DNA of 64,000 nt from an uncultured Flavobacterium sp. (GCF_951805225.1 NZ_OX638201.1:2790001-2854000); one strand, 5' to 3'. Shown: positions 1-8,865, counted from the first letter of the stretch. Notes: a model not told the origin generated them from the sequence alone. Numbers and translations are program-made.

Positions 1-321
1 GTGACGCAATTCTGCGCAGTGAATTAAATATTCGTTCACAGTTAAATCCAGATGCAAAGGCGGTGTTTGTGGTAAAAAACCAATTAGTTTTTTGGCTTCA
101 ACAGGATTTTCTTTCAGATTAATTCCGTCAATAAAAATATTCCCTTTGGTTTGGTTTAATACGCCACAAAGAATATTCATTGTAGTTGATTTTCCTGCAC
201 CATTAGAACCTAAAAGGCCTAAAATTCTATTTTCTTTGATCTCAAAACTTATATTTTGTATTGCCCAATCCTTACTATATTGATGTGACAAGTCCTCAAC
301 TCTTACAATTGTTGTTTCCAT
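1..321 (-). CDS. ABC transporter ATP-binding protein, N-terminal part (runs off the window)
   Basis: The first 107 residues of an ABC ATPase are visible, starting METTIVRVEDLSHQYSKDW. A clear Walker A motif (GSNGAGKST) is followed by the usual Q-loop region (IGFLPQTPPLHLDLTVNEYL). This is the cytoplasmic ATP-hydrolysing subunit of a transporter. The N-terminal sequence resembles the ABC-2 or gliding-type (GldA-like) exporters of Bacteroidota, but the signature motif and Walker B lie outside the window, so the substrate cannot be assigned. The start is the only ATG in frame near the upstream gene. It follows the SusD gene by about 60 bp on the same strand, separated by a hairpin, so cotranscription is uncertain. 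Confidence 0.88.
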   Translation of the reverse strand, partial: METTIVRVEDLSHQYSKDWAIQNISFEIKENRILGLLGSNGAGKSTTMNILCGVLNQTKGNIFIDGINLKENPVEAKKLIGFLPQTPPLHLDLTVNEYLIHCAELRH

Positions 322-337
322 AGTGTTTTTTAAAATC

Positions 338-372
338 GCAAGAATGTATTTTTACTGAAAACACATTCTTGC
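338..372 (-). terminator. Hairpin between susD and the ABC ATPase gene
   Basis: A 10-bp perfect inverted repeat (GCAAGAATGT at 338-347, ACATTCTTGC at 363-372) lies just past the SusD stop codon on the minus strand. Only a short T run follows in the direction of transcription, so it may be a weak terminator or a processing hairpin. Confidence 0.45.
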
Positions 373-384
373 GTTACTTTAATA

Positions 385-1755
385 TTAGTATCCTGAATTT
401 TGGATTAAGAAGGGATTAGAACGAATAGCTTCTTCTGGAATTGGATATAAACTATCTGAGCTTTTCCAGATTTTATCAGATAAAACAGAGAGTGTTTCAT
501 CAAGTTTTCCAGTTCTTTTAAGATCCAGCCAACGGTGTCCGTTTTCTGCAAAAAACTCACGTTGTCTTTCCAGTGCAATTAAATCTAATAATTGATTTGA
601 ATCTGTTAAAGTGGTAGATCCCAACAAAGCTCTGTTTCTAATTACGTTTATATCTTGCTGAGCTCCGGTAATATCATTTGATTTTACTCTGGCTTCGGCT
701 CTTATTAAATAAAGTTCCGCTAATCTTAATAAAGTTGATCTTTCTATAGGAGAAGAATCAAAACCGTTTTGATATTTATATGGTGCAATTCCTAAAAATA
801 CTCCATTTCTATCTTTAATATCGATTGTCCAATTGGTTTTTCTGGCGTCACCACTTTCAAAAAGTGCATTGCCTTTTCTTAATAATAAAGTACCACCGGT
901 TGTAAATACTGAAGATCCTTCATAAGTATAATCAACATTAAAATATGGTATTTGAAGAATTGCTTCGTCATTGTCTGAAATAAACGGACTGTTATTATGT
1001 TCAAGATTCGTAATTATTTTATAAGAACTACTTTGATTGATTACTGCAGTTGCATGAGCAGCAGCGTCAGACCATTTTCCTAAATAAAGATTTACTCTTG
1101 CTAATAAAGCTTCGGCAGCCCATTTTGTAGCTCTGATTCTTTCGCCTTTATAGTTTTTATAATCTGTTGGAAGATCTTTTGAAGCATCTGTTAAGTCAAG
1201 TACAATTTGTGCATAAACTACTTCTTGCGAAGATTGTGGCAACAATGCAGACACATCTACATTTGTAGTTAATACTAAAGGTACATTGCCCCAAAGATTG
1301 GTCAGGTAAAAATAAGAATAGGCTCTTAAAAATTTTGCTTCGGCAATCCAGTTTTTGCTTTTAGCAGCATTAAGTGTAGTGCTTTTACTAATTCCTTCAA
1401 TAACGTTGTTGGCGTTATAGATCACTTTATACAATTCACCCCAATTAGTGTTTATTGTTCCGTCAGTCTCAGGGATTTCATTAGAGCTGAAAACATTTGC
1501 AATACCTGTTCTGGGTACTAATTCATCAGATGTTTCTCCAAGAACAGAATGTACTCTGTTATAATAAAAATCTGCAACCATACTTTGGTAGATTCCATTT
1601 ACGGCAGCCTCGGCAGTTGGATCTGAAGCATACACCGTTTTTGATGATAATTGATTACTTGGAAGATCAACATCCAAAGCATTATCACAGCTCGTAAGTC
1701 CTAATAAAAGAAAAAACGAAAATATAGATATATATTTAGTAGAAATATTTTTCAT
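385..1755 (-). CDS. RagB/SusD family outer-membrane lipoprotein
   Basis: This 456-residue protein starts with a lipoprotein signal (hydrophobic stretch then LTSC, so Cys23 is the likely acylated residue). It has SusD-family features: an NGIYQSMV segment near the N terminus, WIAEAKFLRAYSYFYL in the middle, and a C-terminal block (RAEARV, ERQREFFAENGHRWLDLKRTG). SusD proteins sit on the cell surface as the lid of a SusC barrel and bind the nutrient, usually an oligosaccharide or peptide. The gene follows its SusC partner by about 10 bp and must be cotranscribed with it. The substrate is not evident because no glycoside hydrolase or other enzyme is adjacent. Confidence 0.93.
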   Translation of the reverse strand: MKNISTKYISIFSFFLLLGLTSCDNALDVDLPSNQLSSKTVYASDPTAEAAVNGIYQSMVADFYYNRVHSVLGETSDELVPRTGIANVFSSNEIPETDGTINTNWGELYKVIYNANNVIEGISKSTTLNAAKSKNWIAEAKFLRAYSYFYLTNLWGNVPLVLTTNVDVSALLPQSSQEVVYAQIVLDLTDASKDLPTDYKNYKGERIRATKWAAEALLARVNLYLGKWSDAAAHATAVINQSSSYKIITNLEHNNSPFISDNDEAILQIPYFNVDYTYEGSSVFTTGGTLLLRKGNALFESGDARKTNWTIDIKDRNGVFLGIAPYKYQNGFDSSPIERSTLLRLAELYLIRAEARVKSNDITGAQQDINVIRNRALLGSTTLTDSNQLLDLIALERQREFFAENGHRWLDLKRTGKLDETLSVLSDKIWKSSDSLYPIPEEAIRSNPFLIQNSGY

Positions 1756-1766
1756 GTTTTTTAGAT

Positions 1767-4700
1767 TTAAAATGTAAACTGTGTTCCAAAAGTTATTGTG
1801 CGTAATGGTGGCAAAGCCAATCCTTGTGTCTCAGGATCAAGTCCTTTGTATTTAGTAAAAGTCACTAAGTTTTGTCCTTGTACTGAAACACGAACACTTT
1901 GTAAAAACTTCTTAGTAGCTTCATCCAAAGGAATTTGGTAAGAGGCACTTACATTTTTAAGTTTTATATATGATGCGTCTACAATTGAAGCATTTGATCC
2001 TATATAATTAAAAAAACTATTTTGGAAACCTGAACTTAAAACATTTCCTTGTGCTAAGTAATTATTATATTCATCAACTTGAAAATTTGCAGTTGAGTAA
2101 GGATAACCTGGCTGTCCTCCGGTTGAAGACATTAAAGTACTACCATCTTGTTTTACGAATTGAAACAAAAAGTCAAGTGTAAAAGCTTTATAAGCAATAG
2201 TATTCGAAATACCGCCATAATACTGCGGATATGTAGGACCATAATATTTTCTGTCTCCAATGCCAGTTTCAGCAAATCCTCTAGAGATTCTGCCATCTCC
2301 GTTTACATCTTCAAATTGAGCAATACCATTAGCATTTACACCTGTAAAATTATACAAGTATCTGCCGCCCAAAGGTTTTCCAACAACATATTGAGAGTAA
2401 TAACTCGTAAACTCTATACCTGGGAATGATTGTAATTTATTTGAATTTGTTGAAATATTAAAAGAGGTCGACCAGTTTAAGTTTTTAGTACGAACGTTTG
2501 TTGTACCAAGCGTAAATTCCCATCCTTGATTTTCAACTTTAGCCGGTAAATTTGCCGTATAAGTCGTAAATCCTGCCTGAGCACTAAGAGTATAGTTTAC
2601 TAATTGATTACTCGAAGTATTTTTATAATACGCAGTAGTCAAAGAAATACGATCGTTTAGGAAACTGAAATCAAGTGCAACTTCAAATTTCTTTGTTAAT
2701 CCCCATTTGATATTAGGGTTTGCAATTCTGGCTGCAGCCATCGAAGCATTTCCGTTTCCATAATTACGAGTGTCAAAAGTTTCAGCATATTGATAATCTC
2801 CAATCTCGTCGCTTCCTATTTCTCCATAACTAGAACGCAGTTTTCCAAAACTTAACCAGTCAGCATTTTTTAAGAAATTTTCCTGAGTAAAAACCCACGC
2901 ACCACCAACAGATCCAAAATTTCCAAAACGATTATTAGCTCCAAAACGTGATGAACCATCTCTTCTAAAGTTAATATTCAGGATATATTTGTTAGCAATA
3001 TTATAGTTAAGTCTGCTAAAAAGAGAAATGTATTTATATTCTATACTTCCGTTTGTAGCCGTTATATTTTCTGCAGTTCCCAGATTTCCAATTAAATTAT
3101 CTGAACTATAACCGCTTGAACCCACATAAGAAGGCATTTCAGACTTTCTGTTTTGCCATGAACCTCCAACAAGCGCGGTTAAGTTTCCTTTCCATAATTC
3201 TGTTGTATAATTAAGCTGAGGCTCAACAGTAAAATTATTAGTATTATTAGTCGAAACAGTATATGATCTTTGAAAATTTAAACTCATATCGTTTGCTTCA
3301 GCATAAGCGTGATTTATTGCAGATGAAGGCATGAACTGTTTCGTTTGCATTTGAGCACGTCCGTATCCTAAATCTGTTTTAAAAGAAAATCCTTTTGCAA
3401 TTTCATATTGAAGGCTCAAACTTGTTATTAAGTTTATTCCTTTATCCTCTACTCTTTTTTCTAAAGCTGCAAGCGGATTTATATCGCTAAAATAATCCGG
3501 TGACCAGTAATAGCTGCCATCTGCATTATACAAAGGACGGTTTGGAGCAGTACCTACTGCATAAGTTGTGATATCAAAAAATGGCAGTTTATTATTATCT
3601 GCTGCAAAAATTACAGAAGCTCCAATTTTTAATTTTTTATCAAGAGTACTGTGATTAATATTAAAGTTAGTAGAAAATTTGTCATAGCTGAAATCTCCCG
3701 GCACAACCGTAGTTTCTTTATGATAAGCACCGCTTAAAAGAAAGTTTGTTGTCTCATTACCGCCTTTTAAAGAAGCTGAATAATTATTAAAATTAGCTGT
3801 ACCGCCTATTAGTTTTTTCTGCCAGTTGGTTTGAGCGTTCGGATCCCAATCAGTAATAGCAATACCATTACTATCAACATCAGCAACATCGCCATTGTTG
3901 TTTAAAGCTGTTTGCAACATATTCAGATAAGCTGGTGTGCCTAATGTTTTTACCATGTGAGCTACTTCAGAAACTCCAGAATTAGTCGTTATCGTAAACT
4001 CGGTTTTCCCGGCTTTTCCTTTTTTAGTGGTAATAAGAACTACACCATTAGCACCTCTTGAACCATAGATTGCTGTTGCATCTGCATCTTTCAGAATCTC
4101 AATGCTTTCTATGTCATTTGGGTTGATAATATTCAAAGGACTGGTCGATTTTTGAGCGCCCCTAATAACATCTTGATCCTGAACCTGTTCTTTGATATCA
4201 TCTCCAATATATGGCACACCATCTACAATGTAAAGAGGTAAATTATTTCCCGCAATAAAATTTCTTCCTCGAATACTAATATTCATATCACTTCCTGCAT
4301 AACCAGAAGTTTGTGTTACAAAAACTCCGGGAGCTCTTCCTTGCAGCGTTTGTAAAATATTAGTTACGGGTTGTTTTTCGATATCTTCAGCAGTAATTTT
4401 AACTACAGATCCTGTCGAAGTTCTTCTGGTAGTTGTTCCGTAACCAATAACTACGATTTCATCTAATTTGGCCAAATCGGGCTGCATATTAATGGTAATC
4501 GAAACTTGATTTTCAACTGTAATCTGCTGTGTTTTATATCCTAAATAAGACACTTTAAGTACATGTTTACCAGAAGGTAATTCAATATAAAATTGACCGT
4601 CAAAATCAGAAATTCCACTTTTGTTACCTCCTACAAGCATAACGGTTACTCCTGGTAATGGCTGACCTTTTTCATCGAGGATTTTTCCTGTAAGCATGTA

Positions 4701-5159
4701 ATTTACATCTTCCCGATCTTCTTTTTTGGATGTGTTCACTTCATTCTTAACACTCTCCTTTTTATAAATCACGACATTTTTGTCTACCTGTTTGTAAACT
4801 AAATTACTGCCCTGAAATACAATATTCAAAATATCACTCACACTTCTGCGTCCTTTTGGAGTGTTAACCTTCGGGAAATCTTTTATGATCTGAGGTTGGT
4901 AAGCAAACAGCAATCCTGTTTTATTTTCTATTGTCTTAAACAAAGTTTTAATATCCTGATTATGAAGTTCTATATCAACGGATATTGATTCTAAATTCTG
5001 ACTGCTCATTTCGGTCGCAAAGACCATCGGAGCGCCGCAGGTCAATAAGAAAATGTGGAATAAACTGATGCGCATGATCATAATGGTTTTTTTTGACAAG
5101 TGGAAAAAAGATGATTTTTTTTCCCTGTCAAACATGGTTGTTTTACAGCGTAATTTCAT
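1767..5159 (-). CDS. SusC/RagA family TonB-dependent receptor with STN signalling domain
   Basis: This 1130-residue outer-membrane receptor has, in order, a signal peptide (residues about 25-48, ending PMVFA), an STN domain (about 60-135) that contacts an anti-sigma factor, a carboxypeptidase-regulatory-like domain (about 150-230), a plug (LDEIVVIGYG onward) and a long beta barrel ending in an aromatic residue (TFGTQFTF). The STN domain fits the FecR-type anti-sigma gene directly upstream. Binding of substrate is expected to signal through FecR to the ECF sigma factor and raise expression of this locus. The annotated Met precedes a basic stretch before the hydrophobic core; an internal Met (MIMRIS) could be the true start. 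Confidence 0.93.
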   Translation of the reverse strand: MKLRCKTTMFDREKKSSFFHLSKKTIMIMRISLFHIFLLTCGAPMVFATEMSSQNLESISVDIELHNQDIKTLFKTIENKTGLLFAYQPQIIKDFPKVNTPKGRRSVSDILNIVFQGSNLVYKQVDKNVVIYKKESVKNEVNTSKKEDREDVNYMLTGKILDEKGQPLPGVTVMLVGGNKSGISDFDGQFYIELPSGKHVLKVSYLGYKTQQITVENQVSITINMQPDLAKLDEIVVIGYGTTTRRTSTGSVVKITAEDIEKQPVTNILQTLQGRAPGVFVTQTSGYAGSDMNISIRGRNFIAGNNLPLYIVDGVPYIGDDIKEQVQDQDVIRGAQKSTSPLNIINPNDIESIEILKDADATAIYGSRGANGVVLITTKKGKAGKTEFTITTNSGVSEVAHMVKTLGTPAYLNMLQTALNNNGDVADVDSNGIAITDWDPNAQTNWQKKLIGGTANFNNYSASLKGGNETTNFLLSGAYHKETTVVPGDFSYDKFSTNFNINHSTLDKKLKIGASVIFAADNNKLPFFDITTYAVGTAPNRPLYNADGSYYWSPDYFSDINPLAALEKRVEDKGINLITSLSLQYEIAKGFSFKTDLGYGRAQMQTKQFMPSSAINHAYAEANDMSLNFQRSYTVSTNNTNNFTVEPQLNYTTELWKGNLTALVGGSWQNRKSEMPSYVGSSGYSSDNLIGNLGTAENITATNGSIEYKYISLFSRLNYNIANKYILNINFRRDGSSRFGANNRFGNFGSVGGAWVFTQENFLKNADWLSFGKLRSSYGEIGSDEIGDYQYAETFDTRNYGNGNASMAAARIANPNIKWGLTKKFEVALDFSFLNDRISLTTAYYKNTSSNQLVNYTLSAQAGFTTYTANLPAKVENQGWEFTLGTTNVRTKNLNWSTSFNISTNSNKLQSFPGIEFTSYYSQYVVGKPLGGRYLYNFTGVNANGIAQFEDVNGDGRISRGFAETGIGDRKYYGPTYPQYYGGISNTIAYKAFTLDFLFQFVKQDGSTLMSSTGGQPGYPYSTANFQVDEYNNYLAQGNVLSSGFQNSFFNYIGSNASIVDASYIKLKNVSASYQIPLDEATKKFLQSVRVSVQGQNLVTFTKYKGLDPETQGLALPPLRTITFGTQFTF

Positions 5160-5211
5160 AAATTTGCATGTTTTTAATGGTTAGTTCGATTTTAATTATT
5201 AGAAATATTCG

Positions 5212-5236
5212 CCATCTGGGGTCAGAAGCCAGATGG
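5212..5236 (-). promoter_or_regulatory. Leader hairpin upstream of susC
   Basis: An 8-bp perfect inverted repeat (CCATCTGG / CCAGATGG, loop 9 nt) lies 53 nt before the SusC start. In the direction of susC transcription it is preceded by nine A residues and followed by CGAATATT. It is therefore not a terminator for susC, although on the plus strand it looks like one. A similar A-tract plus CCAT...ATGGCGA hairpin lies in the leader of the second SusC at 60154-60179. Confidence 0.45.
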
Positions 5237-5306
5237 TTTTTTTTTATGTACTTATAGGCTTTTTTGTTTTAAGTTATTTTTTATTTTAATTTTTCAGAAT
5301 CTGTTT

Positions 5307-6347
5307 TTATTGACAGCCTTTTCCTTCCAAGATGATCGATCCTGAATCAGTATAGTGGTAATTGACTTCAATAACACTACAGACTACTTTTAGAATGTGA
5401 TCCAAATCTTCATCATTTAAGAAGCTGGCAGTTATTCTGCAATTTTTAATATTTTCATTTAATGAAATTTTCACTTTATATTTTTGGGCAATAAGCGCTG
5501 CTGCTTCTTCCATATTAATATCATCCAAAATCAGGTAATTGCTTTTCCACTGTGTCACTACAGCAGCACTTACGTTATTCTGTTCGAAACTCAAGGTGTT
5601 TTTATCCACTTTAATCTGTTGGTTAGGTGTAATTACTCCATATACTTTCTTAGTGTCACCAACCTGTACTTTACCTCGTGTAACGGTAACCTCAATATTT
5701 GTAGACGAATTGCGCGCATTAATATTAAAAGCTGTACCTAAAACTTTAGTCTGAACCTCGCCGGTATGCACTATAAAAGCCTTTTTTTCATTGTGATGAA
5801 TATCAAAATAAGCTTCACCGGTAAGTGTTACTTCACGGGTTTTATCATCAAAAGAGTTCTTGTTATATTCCAGACTGCTGTTATCATTCAAAAGAACAGT
5901 GCTTCCGTCAGGTAAATGGATTAATTGTTTTCCGCTGAAAGCAATTAATGCACTTTCTTCCGCCACAGTCTGCTGTTCAACCTGAGTAGGAACTACAGGG
6001 TTTGATTTAAAAATAAAAGTACTGCCGATAGCTGCAAATAGTGCGATACTTGCCGCTGCAAAAAGAATACGAAGTGTCTTTTTTCTATTTCTTCCTTCAG
6101 GAGAAAAAGTTATTAGTTTTGATTCGTCTTTAGATTGGGATAAAATTCTATTAAGAATAATTTCTCCCTGCTTCTCGTCCATAAAATCTGAAACCTCATT
6201 TTCTTTTAATGAAGTATAAATTTCATCTTTTATAAAAACATCATATTGATCGGTTTTTACAATTTGCATGAATTGTTCCAATTCTTGATCTGAAAGTTCA
6301 CCTTGCAGATAACGATCAAATAATTTTTCGAATTCTTCTTTTTGCAT
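5307..6347 (-). CDS. FecR-type anti-sigma factor
   Basis: This 346-residue protein has an acidic cytoplasmic N-terminal part that would bind the sigma factor (QGELSDQELEQFMQIV), a single membrane segment near residues 88-112 (ILFAAASIALFAAIGSTFIF), a periplasmic FecR domain (LPDGSTVLLNDNSSLEYN, GEAYFDIHHNEKKAFIVHTG, VLGTAFNI) and a C-terminal DUF4974-like region. Proteins of this type hold or activate an ECF sigma factor in response to the STN domain of a TonB receptor. The order sigma, anti-sigma, SusC, SusD on one strand is the standard Bacteroidota arrangement, so this protein is inferred to transmit the state of the SusC receptor at 1767-5159. Confidence 0.92.
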   Translation of the reverse strand: MQKEEFEKLFDRYLQGELSDQELEQFMQIVKTDQYDVFIKDEIYTSLKENEVSDFMDEKQGEIILNRILSQSKDESKLITFSPEGRNRKKTLRILFAAASIALFAAIGSTFIFKSNPVVPTQVEQQTVAEESALIAFSGKQLIHLPDGSTVLLNDNSSLEYNKNSFDDKTREVTLTGEAYFDIHHNEKKAFIVHTGEVQTKVLGTAFNINARNSSTNIEVTVTRGKVQVGDTKKVYGVITPNQQIKVDKNTLSFEQNNVSAAVVTQWKSNYLILDDINMEEAAALIAQKYKVKISLNENIKNCRITASFLNDEDLDHILKVVCSVIEVNYHYTDSGSIILEGKGCQ

Positions 6348-6559
6348 CTCTTTATAATTACTTTATAGTAGGTTTTTATCTATTCAGGCAATTAATATCA
6401 ATATTTCTAAAATTGAAAAAAAAAGTTTTCATGTTAGAGATTATGAAGCCCGTATATTATAAAGACAATTTAAAAGAGGAGAAGGAGTAGTCTAAAGTTA
6501 AAAAAAAGTAAAATTATTTTAAACAAAAAGAGTATTCATCTCAAAAACCATACATTACA

Positions 6560-7156
6560 CTATATATTTTGAGTAAAAAAATAACCAAAACTTATTATGA
6601 CAAGATTGATATGACGGGCAAGCTGCAACCGAATTAGCTTTAAAGCCTGCGCCATATGTTTCTTTACAGTTAAAGGTGATATATCAAGTATTTCTGCAAT
6701 TTTTTGATGGCTGAGTCCTTCAACTTTAGCCATTTGATATATTTTTTGTTGCTGAGGAGGAAGTTTGAGTAAGATTTGACTTAAAAGTACATTATACTGC
6801 TCATCTTTTAAAAAAGAATCAGTTGCGTTAAATGAAGAATCAGTATGTTTTAGATCACTTTTAAAAGTATCTTCTCTCGCTATTTTTTTAATCATATTAA
6901 AAATTTGGTTTCTACCCGAAATAAAAAGATAACTTTCAAAATCTGTTATATCTTTTAATTCTTCTTTTCTAAGCCAAATTTTCATAAATACATCCTGAAC
7001 CACCTCTTCAGAAAGCGTTTTGGATTTAGTAATTTTTAAAGCAGATGAGTAAACGACATTTTTATATCGATTATATAAAGTTGTGAAGGCTATTTCATTT
7101 CCCTGAGACAATTCAAACAAAAGTTTATTTTCGTCAAGATTAGAATTTGAAGCCAT
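6560..7156 (-). CDS. ECF RNA polymerase sigma factor (sigma-70 family)
   Basis: This 198-residue ECF sigma factor has region 2 (FTTLYNRYKNVVYSSALKI, EEVVQDVFMKIWLRKEEL) and region 4 (LPPQQQKIYQMAKVEGLSHQ, KIAEILDISPLTVKKHMAQA), with a helix-turn-helix for the -35 element. It lies upstream of the FecR gene with about 210 bp between them. It is inferred to direct polymerase to the susC promoter when the receptor is loaded. The C-terminal tail (LVIISFGYFFTQNI) is hydrophobic, as in many Bacteroidota family members. Confidence 0.92.
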   Translation of the reverse strand: MASNSNLDENKLLFELSQGNEIAFTTLYNRYKNVVYSSALKITKSKTLSEEVVQDVFMKIWLRKEELKDITDFESYLFISGRNQIFNMIKKIAREDTFKSDLKHTDSSFNATDSFLKDEQYNVLLSQILLKLPPQQQKIYQMAKVEGLSHQKIAEILDISPLTVKKHMAQALKLIRLQLARHINLVIISFGYFFTQNI

Positions 7157-7564
7157 ATAAAAGTGATTATTAGATTTTACAATATTATTAATTTTCTAAG
7201 ACTTCTATAATCTATCTCTATAAAAAGTATCAAAAATGTGATTTTGACATTTTTTAATCAATGAATACTATAACTTTCAAAAATATACGTAATATTATTA
7301 TATATAGTTTAGTGGCCTACTCAAAATTTTAAAGCTAAATCTTACAGCTTCTATGACTAAATAATTTGCTTTATTTTTATCTCGTTACTTTTAGCAATAA
7401 AATTGAACAAAAAAACATTTTGCATCAGAATAAAAAACTATTTATTGTGATAAAAAATAGCACTATCACATATTCTGAGTGGAGTAACAGACACCAAAAG
7501 CTACAAAAAAAACAAACACCCCTTAAAATCAATGGGGTTAAATATAAAAACAGAAATTTTGAAC
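7157..7564. other. Intergenic region without a supported gene
   Basis: This AT-rich stretch lies between the sigma factor gene and the tRNA block. It contains AT-rich palindromic runs near 7290-7310 and presumably the sigma gene promoter. An open frame on the plus strand (7366-7668) runs across the GIY-YIG gene and the tRNA remnant, shows no family resemblance and is not accepted as a gene. Confidence 0.5.
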
Positions 7565-7612
7565 CTTCAACCGTCCCGATTAAAAATCGGGATGTTCTAT
7601 CCAGCTTAGCTA
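7565..7612 (-). pseudogene. Decayed tRNA-Arg 5' half with replaced anticodon arm
   Basis: On the minus strand this reads as the D-arm and part of the acceptor strand of the nearby tRNA-Arg (AGCT..GCTGGATAGA), followed by an inverted repeat TCCCGAT-TTTTA-ATCGGGA where the anticodon arm should be, and then CGGTT. Several bases of the D-arm have drifted from the intact gene. It overlaps the stop codon of the GIY-YIG gene. It cannot fold as a tRNA because the 3' acceptor strand is gone. Confidence 0.7.
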
Positions 7613-7864
7613 TTTCTTCGATTCATTTATCAGTTTTTCAACTCGTACTCTACTTTTCCATTTCTTGACTTCTAATTCACGTTTATAAGCCAATGATTTC
7701 GTTTCAAATTCTTCAAAATAAATAACAATCCAATCTTTCACTTTTCCTGTAAATCCTGGATGATTCGATAAATGTTTACGTAATCGCTCTTCTAAACCTT
7801 CGGATGTGTGACCAATGTAATATTGATTTAATGTCTTTGAGAACAAAACGTAGAAAAAATTCAT
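7610..7864 (-). CDS. GIY-YIG nuclease domain protein (small, stand-alone)
   Basis: This 84-residue protein is essentially one GIY-YIG domain: FYVLFSKTLNQYYIGHT carries the variant of the signature, then a conserved Arg (LEERLRKH), and later KRELEVKKWKS with the usual catalytic Glu context. Stand-alone proteins of this size (URI/YhbQ type) bind or cut DNA and their cellular role is mostly unknown. The gene sits immediately downstream of the tRNA-Arg block, and its stop codon lies inside a decayed tRNA copy. The position suggests a link to recombination in this tRNA array, but that is inference. Confidence 0.85.
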   Translation of the reverse strand: MNFFYVLFSKTLNQYYIGHTSEGLEERLRKHLSNHPGFTGKVKDWIVIYFEEFETKSLAYKRELEVKKWKSRVRVEKLINESKK

Positions 7865-7892
7865 ATCATTTTTTGTTTAAATTATTTTAAAC

Positions 7893-7924
7893 AAAAAAAG
7901 CCACTCGTTTGAGTGGCTTTTTTT
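7893..7924 (-). terminator. Terminator of tRNA-Arg copy 1 (bidirectional)
   Basis: A strong symmetric hairpin with a GCCACTC/GAGTGGC core, GTTT loop, and seven A and seven T residues at its sides lies five bases beyond the 3' end of the tRNA-Arg at 7929. A one-mismatch copy follows the second tRNA-Arg, so tRNA and terminator were duplicated as a unit. Confidence 0.85.
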
Positions 7925-7928
7925 GTAG

Positions 7929-8002
<74 letters not shown>

Positions 8003-8227
8003 ATTTATTGTAAAACTTAACCTTATGACCGTCCCGATTCAAAATCGGGATGCTCTATCCAGCTGAGCTATGCGTCCATTTATTCTAAAACTTAACCTTC
8101 TGACCGTCCCGATTCAAAATCGGGATGCTCTATCCAGCTGAGCTATGCGTCCATTTATTGTAAAACTTAACCTTATGACCGTCCCGATTCAAAATCGGGA
8201 TGCTCTATCCAGCTGAGCTATGCGTCC
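8003..8227 (-). repeat. Three tandem 75-bp tRNA-Arg-derived units with a substituted anticodon arm
   Basis: Three consecutive 75-bp units (8003-8077, 8078-8152, 8153-8227) each start, on the minus strand, with 27 bases matching the intact tRNA-Arg (acceptor 5' strand and D-arm). They continue with an inverted repeat TCCCGAT-TTTGA-ATCGGGA in place of the anticodon arm, then CGGTC, then a degenerate T-arm (AAGGTT kept) and an AT-rich 3' end that no longer pairs with the acceptor strand. The middle copy differs from the others at two positions. The unit length is close to tRNA length. Confidence 0.85.
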
Positions 8228-8243
8228 ATTCTTGATAAAACAA

Positions 8244-8269
8244 AAAAGCCACTCGTTTGAATGGCTTTT
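8244..8269 (-). terminator. Terminator of tRNA-Arg copy 2
   Basis: The hairpin AAAAGCCACTC / GAATGGCTTTT (one mismatch) lies just downstream of the second tRNA-Arg on the minus strand. It is clearly a copy of the hairpin at 7893-7924. Confidence 0.7.
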
Positions 8270-8273
8270 GATG

Positions 8274-8347
<74 letters not shown>

Positions 8348-8379
8348 ATTTGTTTTAAAACTTTATGGCAAAGTTTTTG

Positions 8380-8454
8380 TCGGGGTGGCAGGATTCGAAC
8401 CTGCGGCCTCCTGCTCCCAAAGCAGGCGCGATAACCGGGCTACGCTACACCCCG
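8380..8454 (-). tRNA. tRNA-Pro (anticodon TGG)
   Basis: On the minus strand it begins CGGGGTG, pairing with CACCCCG at the 3' end. The anticodon arm is CCTGC-TTTGGGA-GCAGG with anticodon TGG, and the T-arm is GCAGG-TTCGAAT-CCTGC. CCA is not encoded. It lies about 30 bp upstream of tRNA-Arg copy 2 and is probably in the same transcript. Confidence 0.95.
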
Positions 8455-8480
8455 AGCTTTAGTTATAGATTTGTATCTGT

Positions 8481-8531
8481 GGTCTTCCCGATCTTAATCG
8501 GGACACGATAACCGGGCTACACTATACCCCG
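8481..8531 (-). pseudogene. Decayed tRNA-Pro 5' half with replaced anticodon arm
   Basis: On the minus strand it reads CGGGGTATAGTGTAGCCCGG, close to the 5' half of the intact tRNA-Pro. It continues TTATCGTG and then TCCCGAT-TAAG-ATCGGGA in place of the anticodon arm. The T-arm and 3' acceptor strand are missing. A second, more decayed trace of the same D-arm region can be aligned at about 8550-8580 (GACACGATAATCG on the plus strand). Confidence 0.7.
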
Positions 8532-8598
8532 AAAATTCTTTCTGTGCTTTTGACACGATAATCGAATTTCTTCAATACCCAATAAGCAAATTATTATG

Positions 8599-8682
8599 CG
8601 GAGAGACAGGGACTCGAACCCTGGCGACGATTACTCGTCGACAGATTAGCAATCTGCTCCATTACCGCTCTGGCACCTCTCC
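8599..8682 (-). tRNA. tRNA-Ser (anticodon GCT)
   Basis: This is an 84-nt class II tRNA on the minus strand. It has acceptor GGAGAGG, anticodon loop containing GCT, a long variable arm (CGACGAGTAATCGTCG) and T-arm CAGGG-TTCGAGT-CCCTG, with discriminator G as usual for serine. It is the first tRNA of the minus-strand block, and no remnant copy of it is visible. Confidence 0.95.
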
Positions 8683-8865
8683 AAGCTCAAGAAACGTGTT
8701 CTGTTTTGCGGTTGCAAATGTAAGACAACATTCCATATCTCACAACTATTTCAGCGCTTTTTTTTCACTTTTTTTAATCTTTTTTTTAAACCGCTTAACA
8801 ATCAAACAAATAGAATTAACAAAAAATTGATATTAAATTTAAAATCCAATCGAATTGCCCCAAAA

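Noticed and set aside
5212..5245. Intrinsic terminator on the plus strand (stem plus nine T)
   Set aside because: No plus-strand gene ends here. The genes on both sides are on the minus strand, where the order is A-tract then stem. I treat it as a leader hairpin.
7366..7668. Open frame of about 100 codons on the plus strand
   Set aside because: It runs across the GIY-YIG gene in antisense and a tRNA remnant, has no family resemblance and no promoter or ribosome-binding support.
8003..8227. Three further functional tRNA genes
   Set aside because: The 3' acceptor strand and T-arm do not pair, so a cloverleaf is not possible despite the perfect 5' half.
8003..8227. CRISPR array
   Set aside because: The 75-bp units are direct tandem copies without variable spacers and derive from a tRNA; no cas genes are present.
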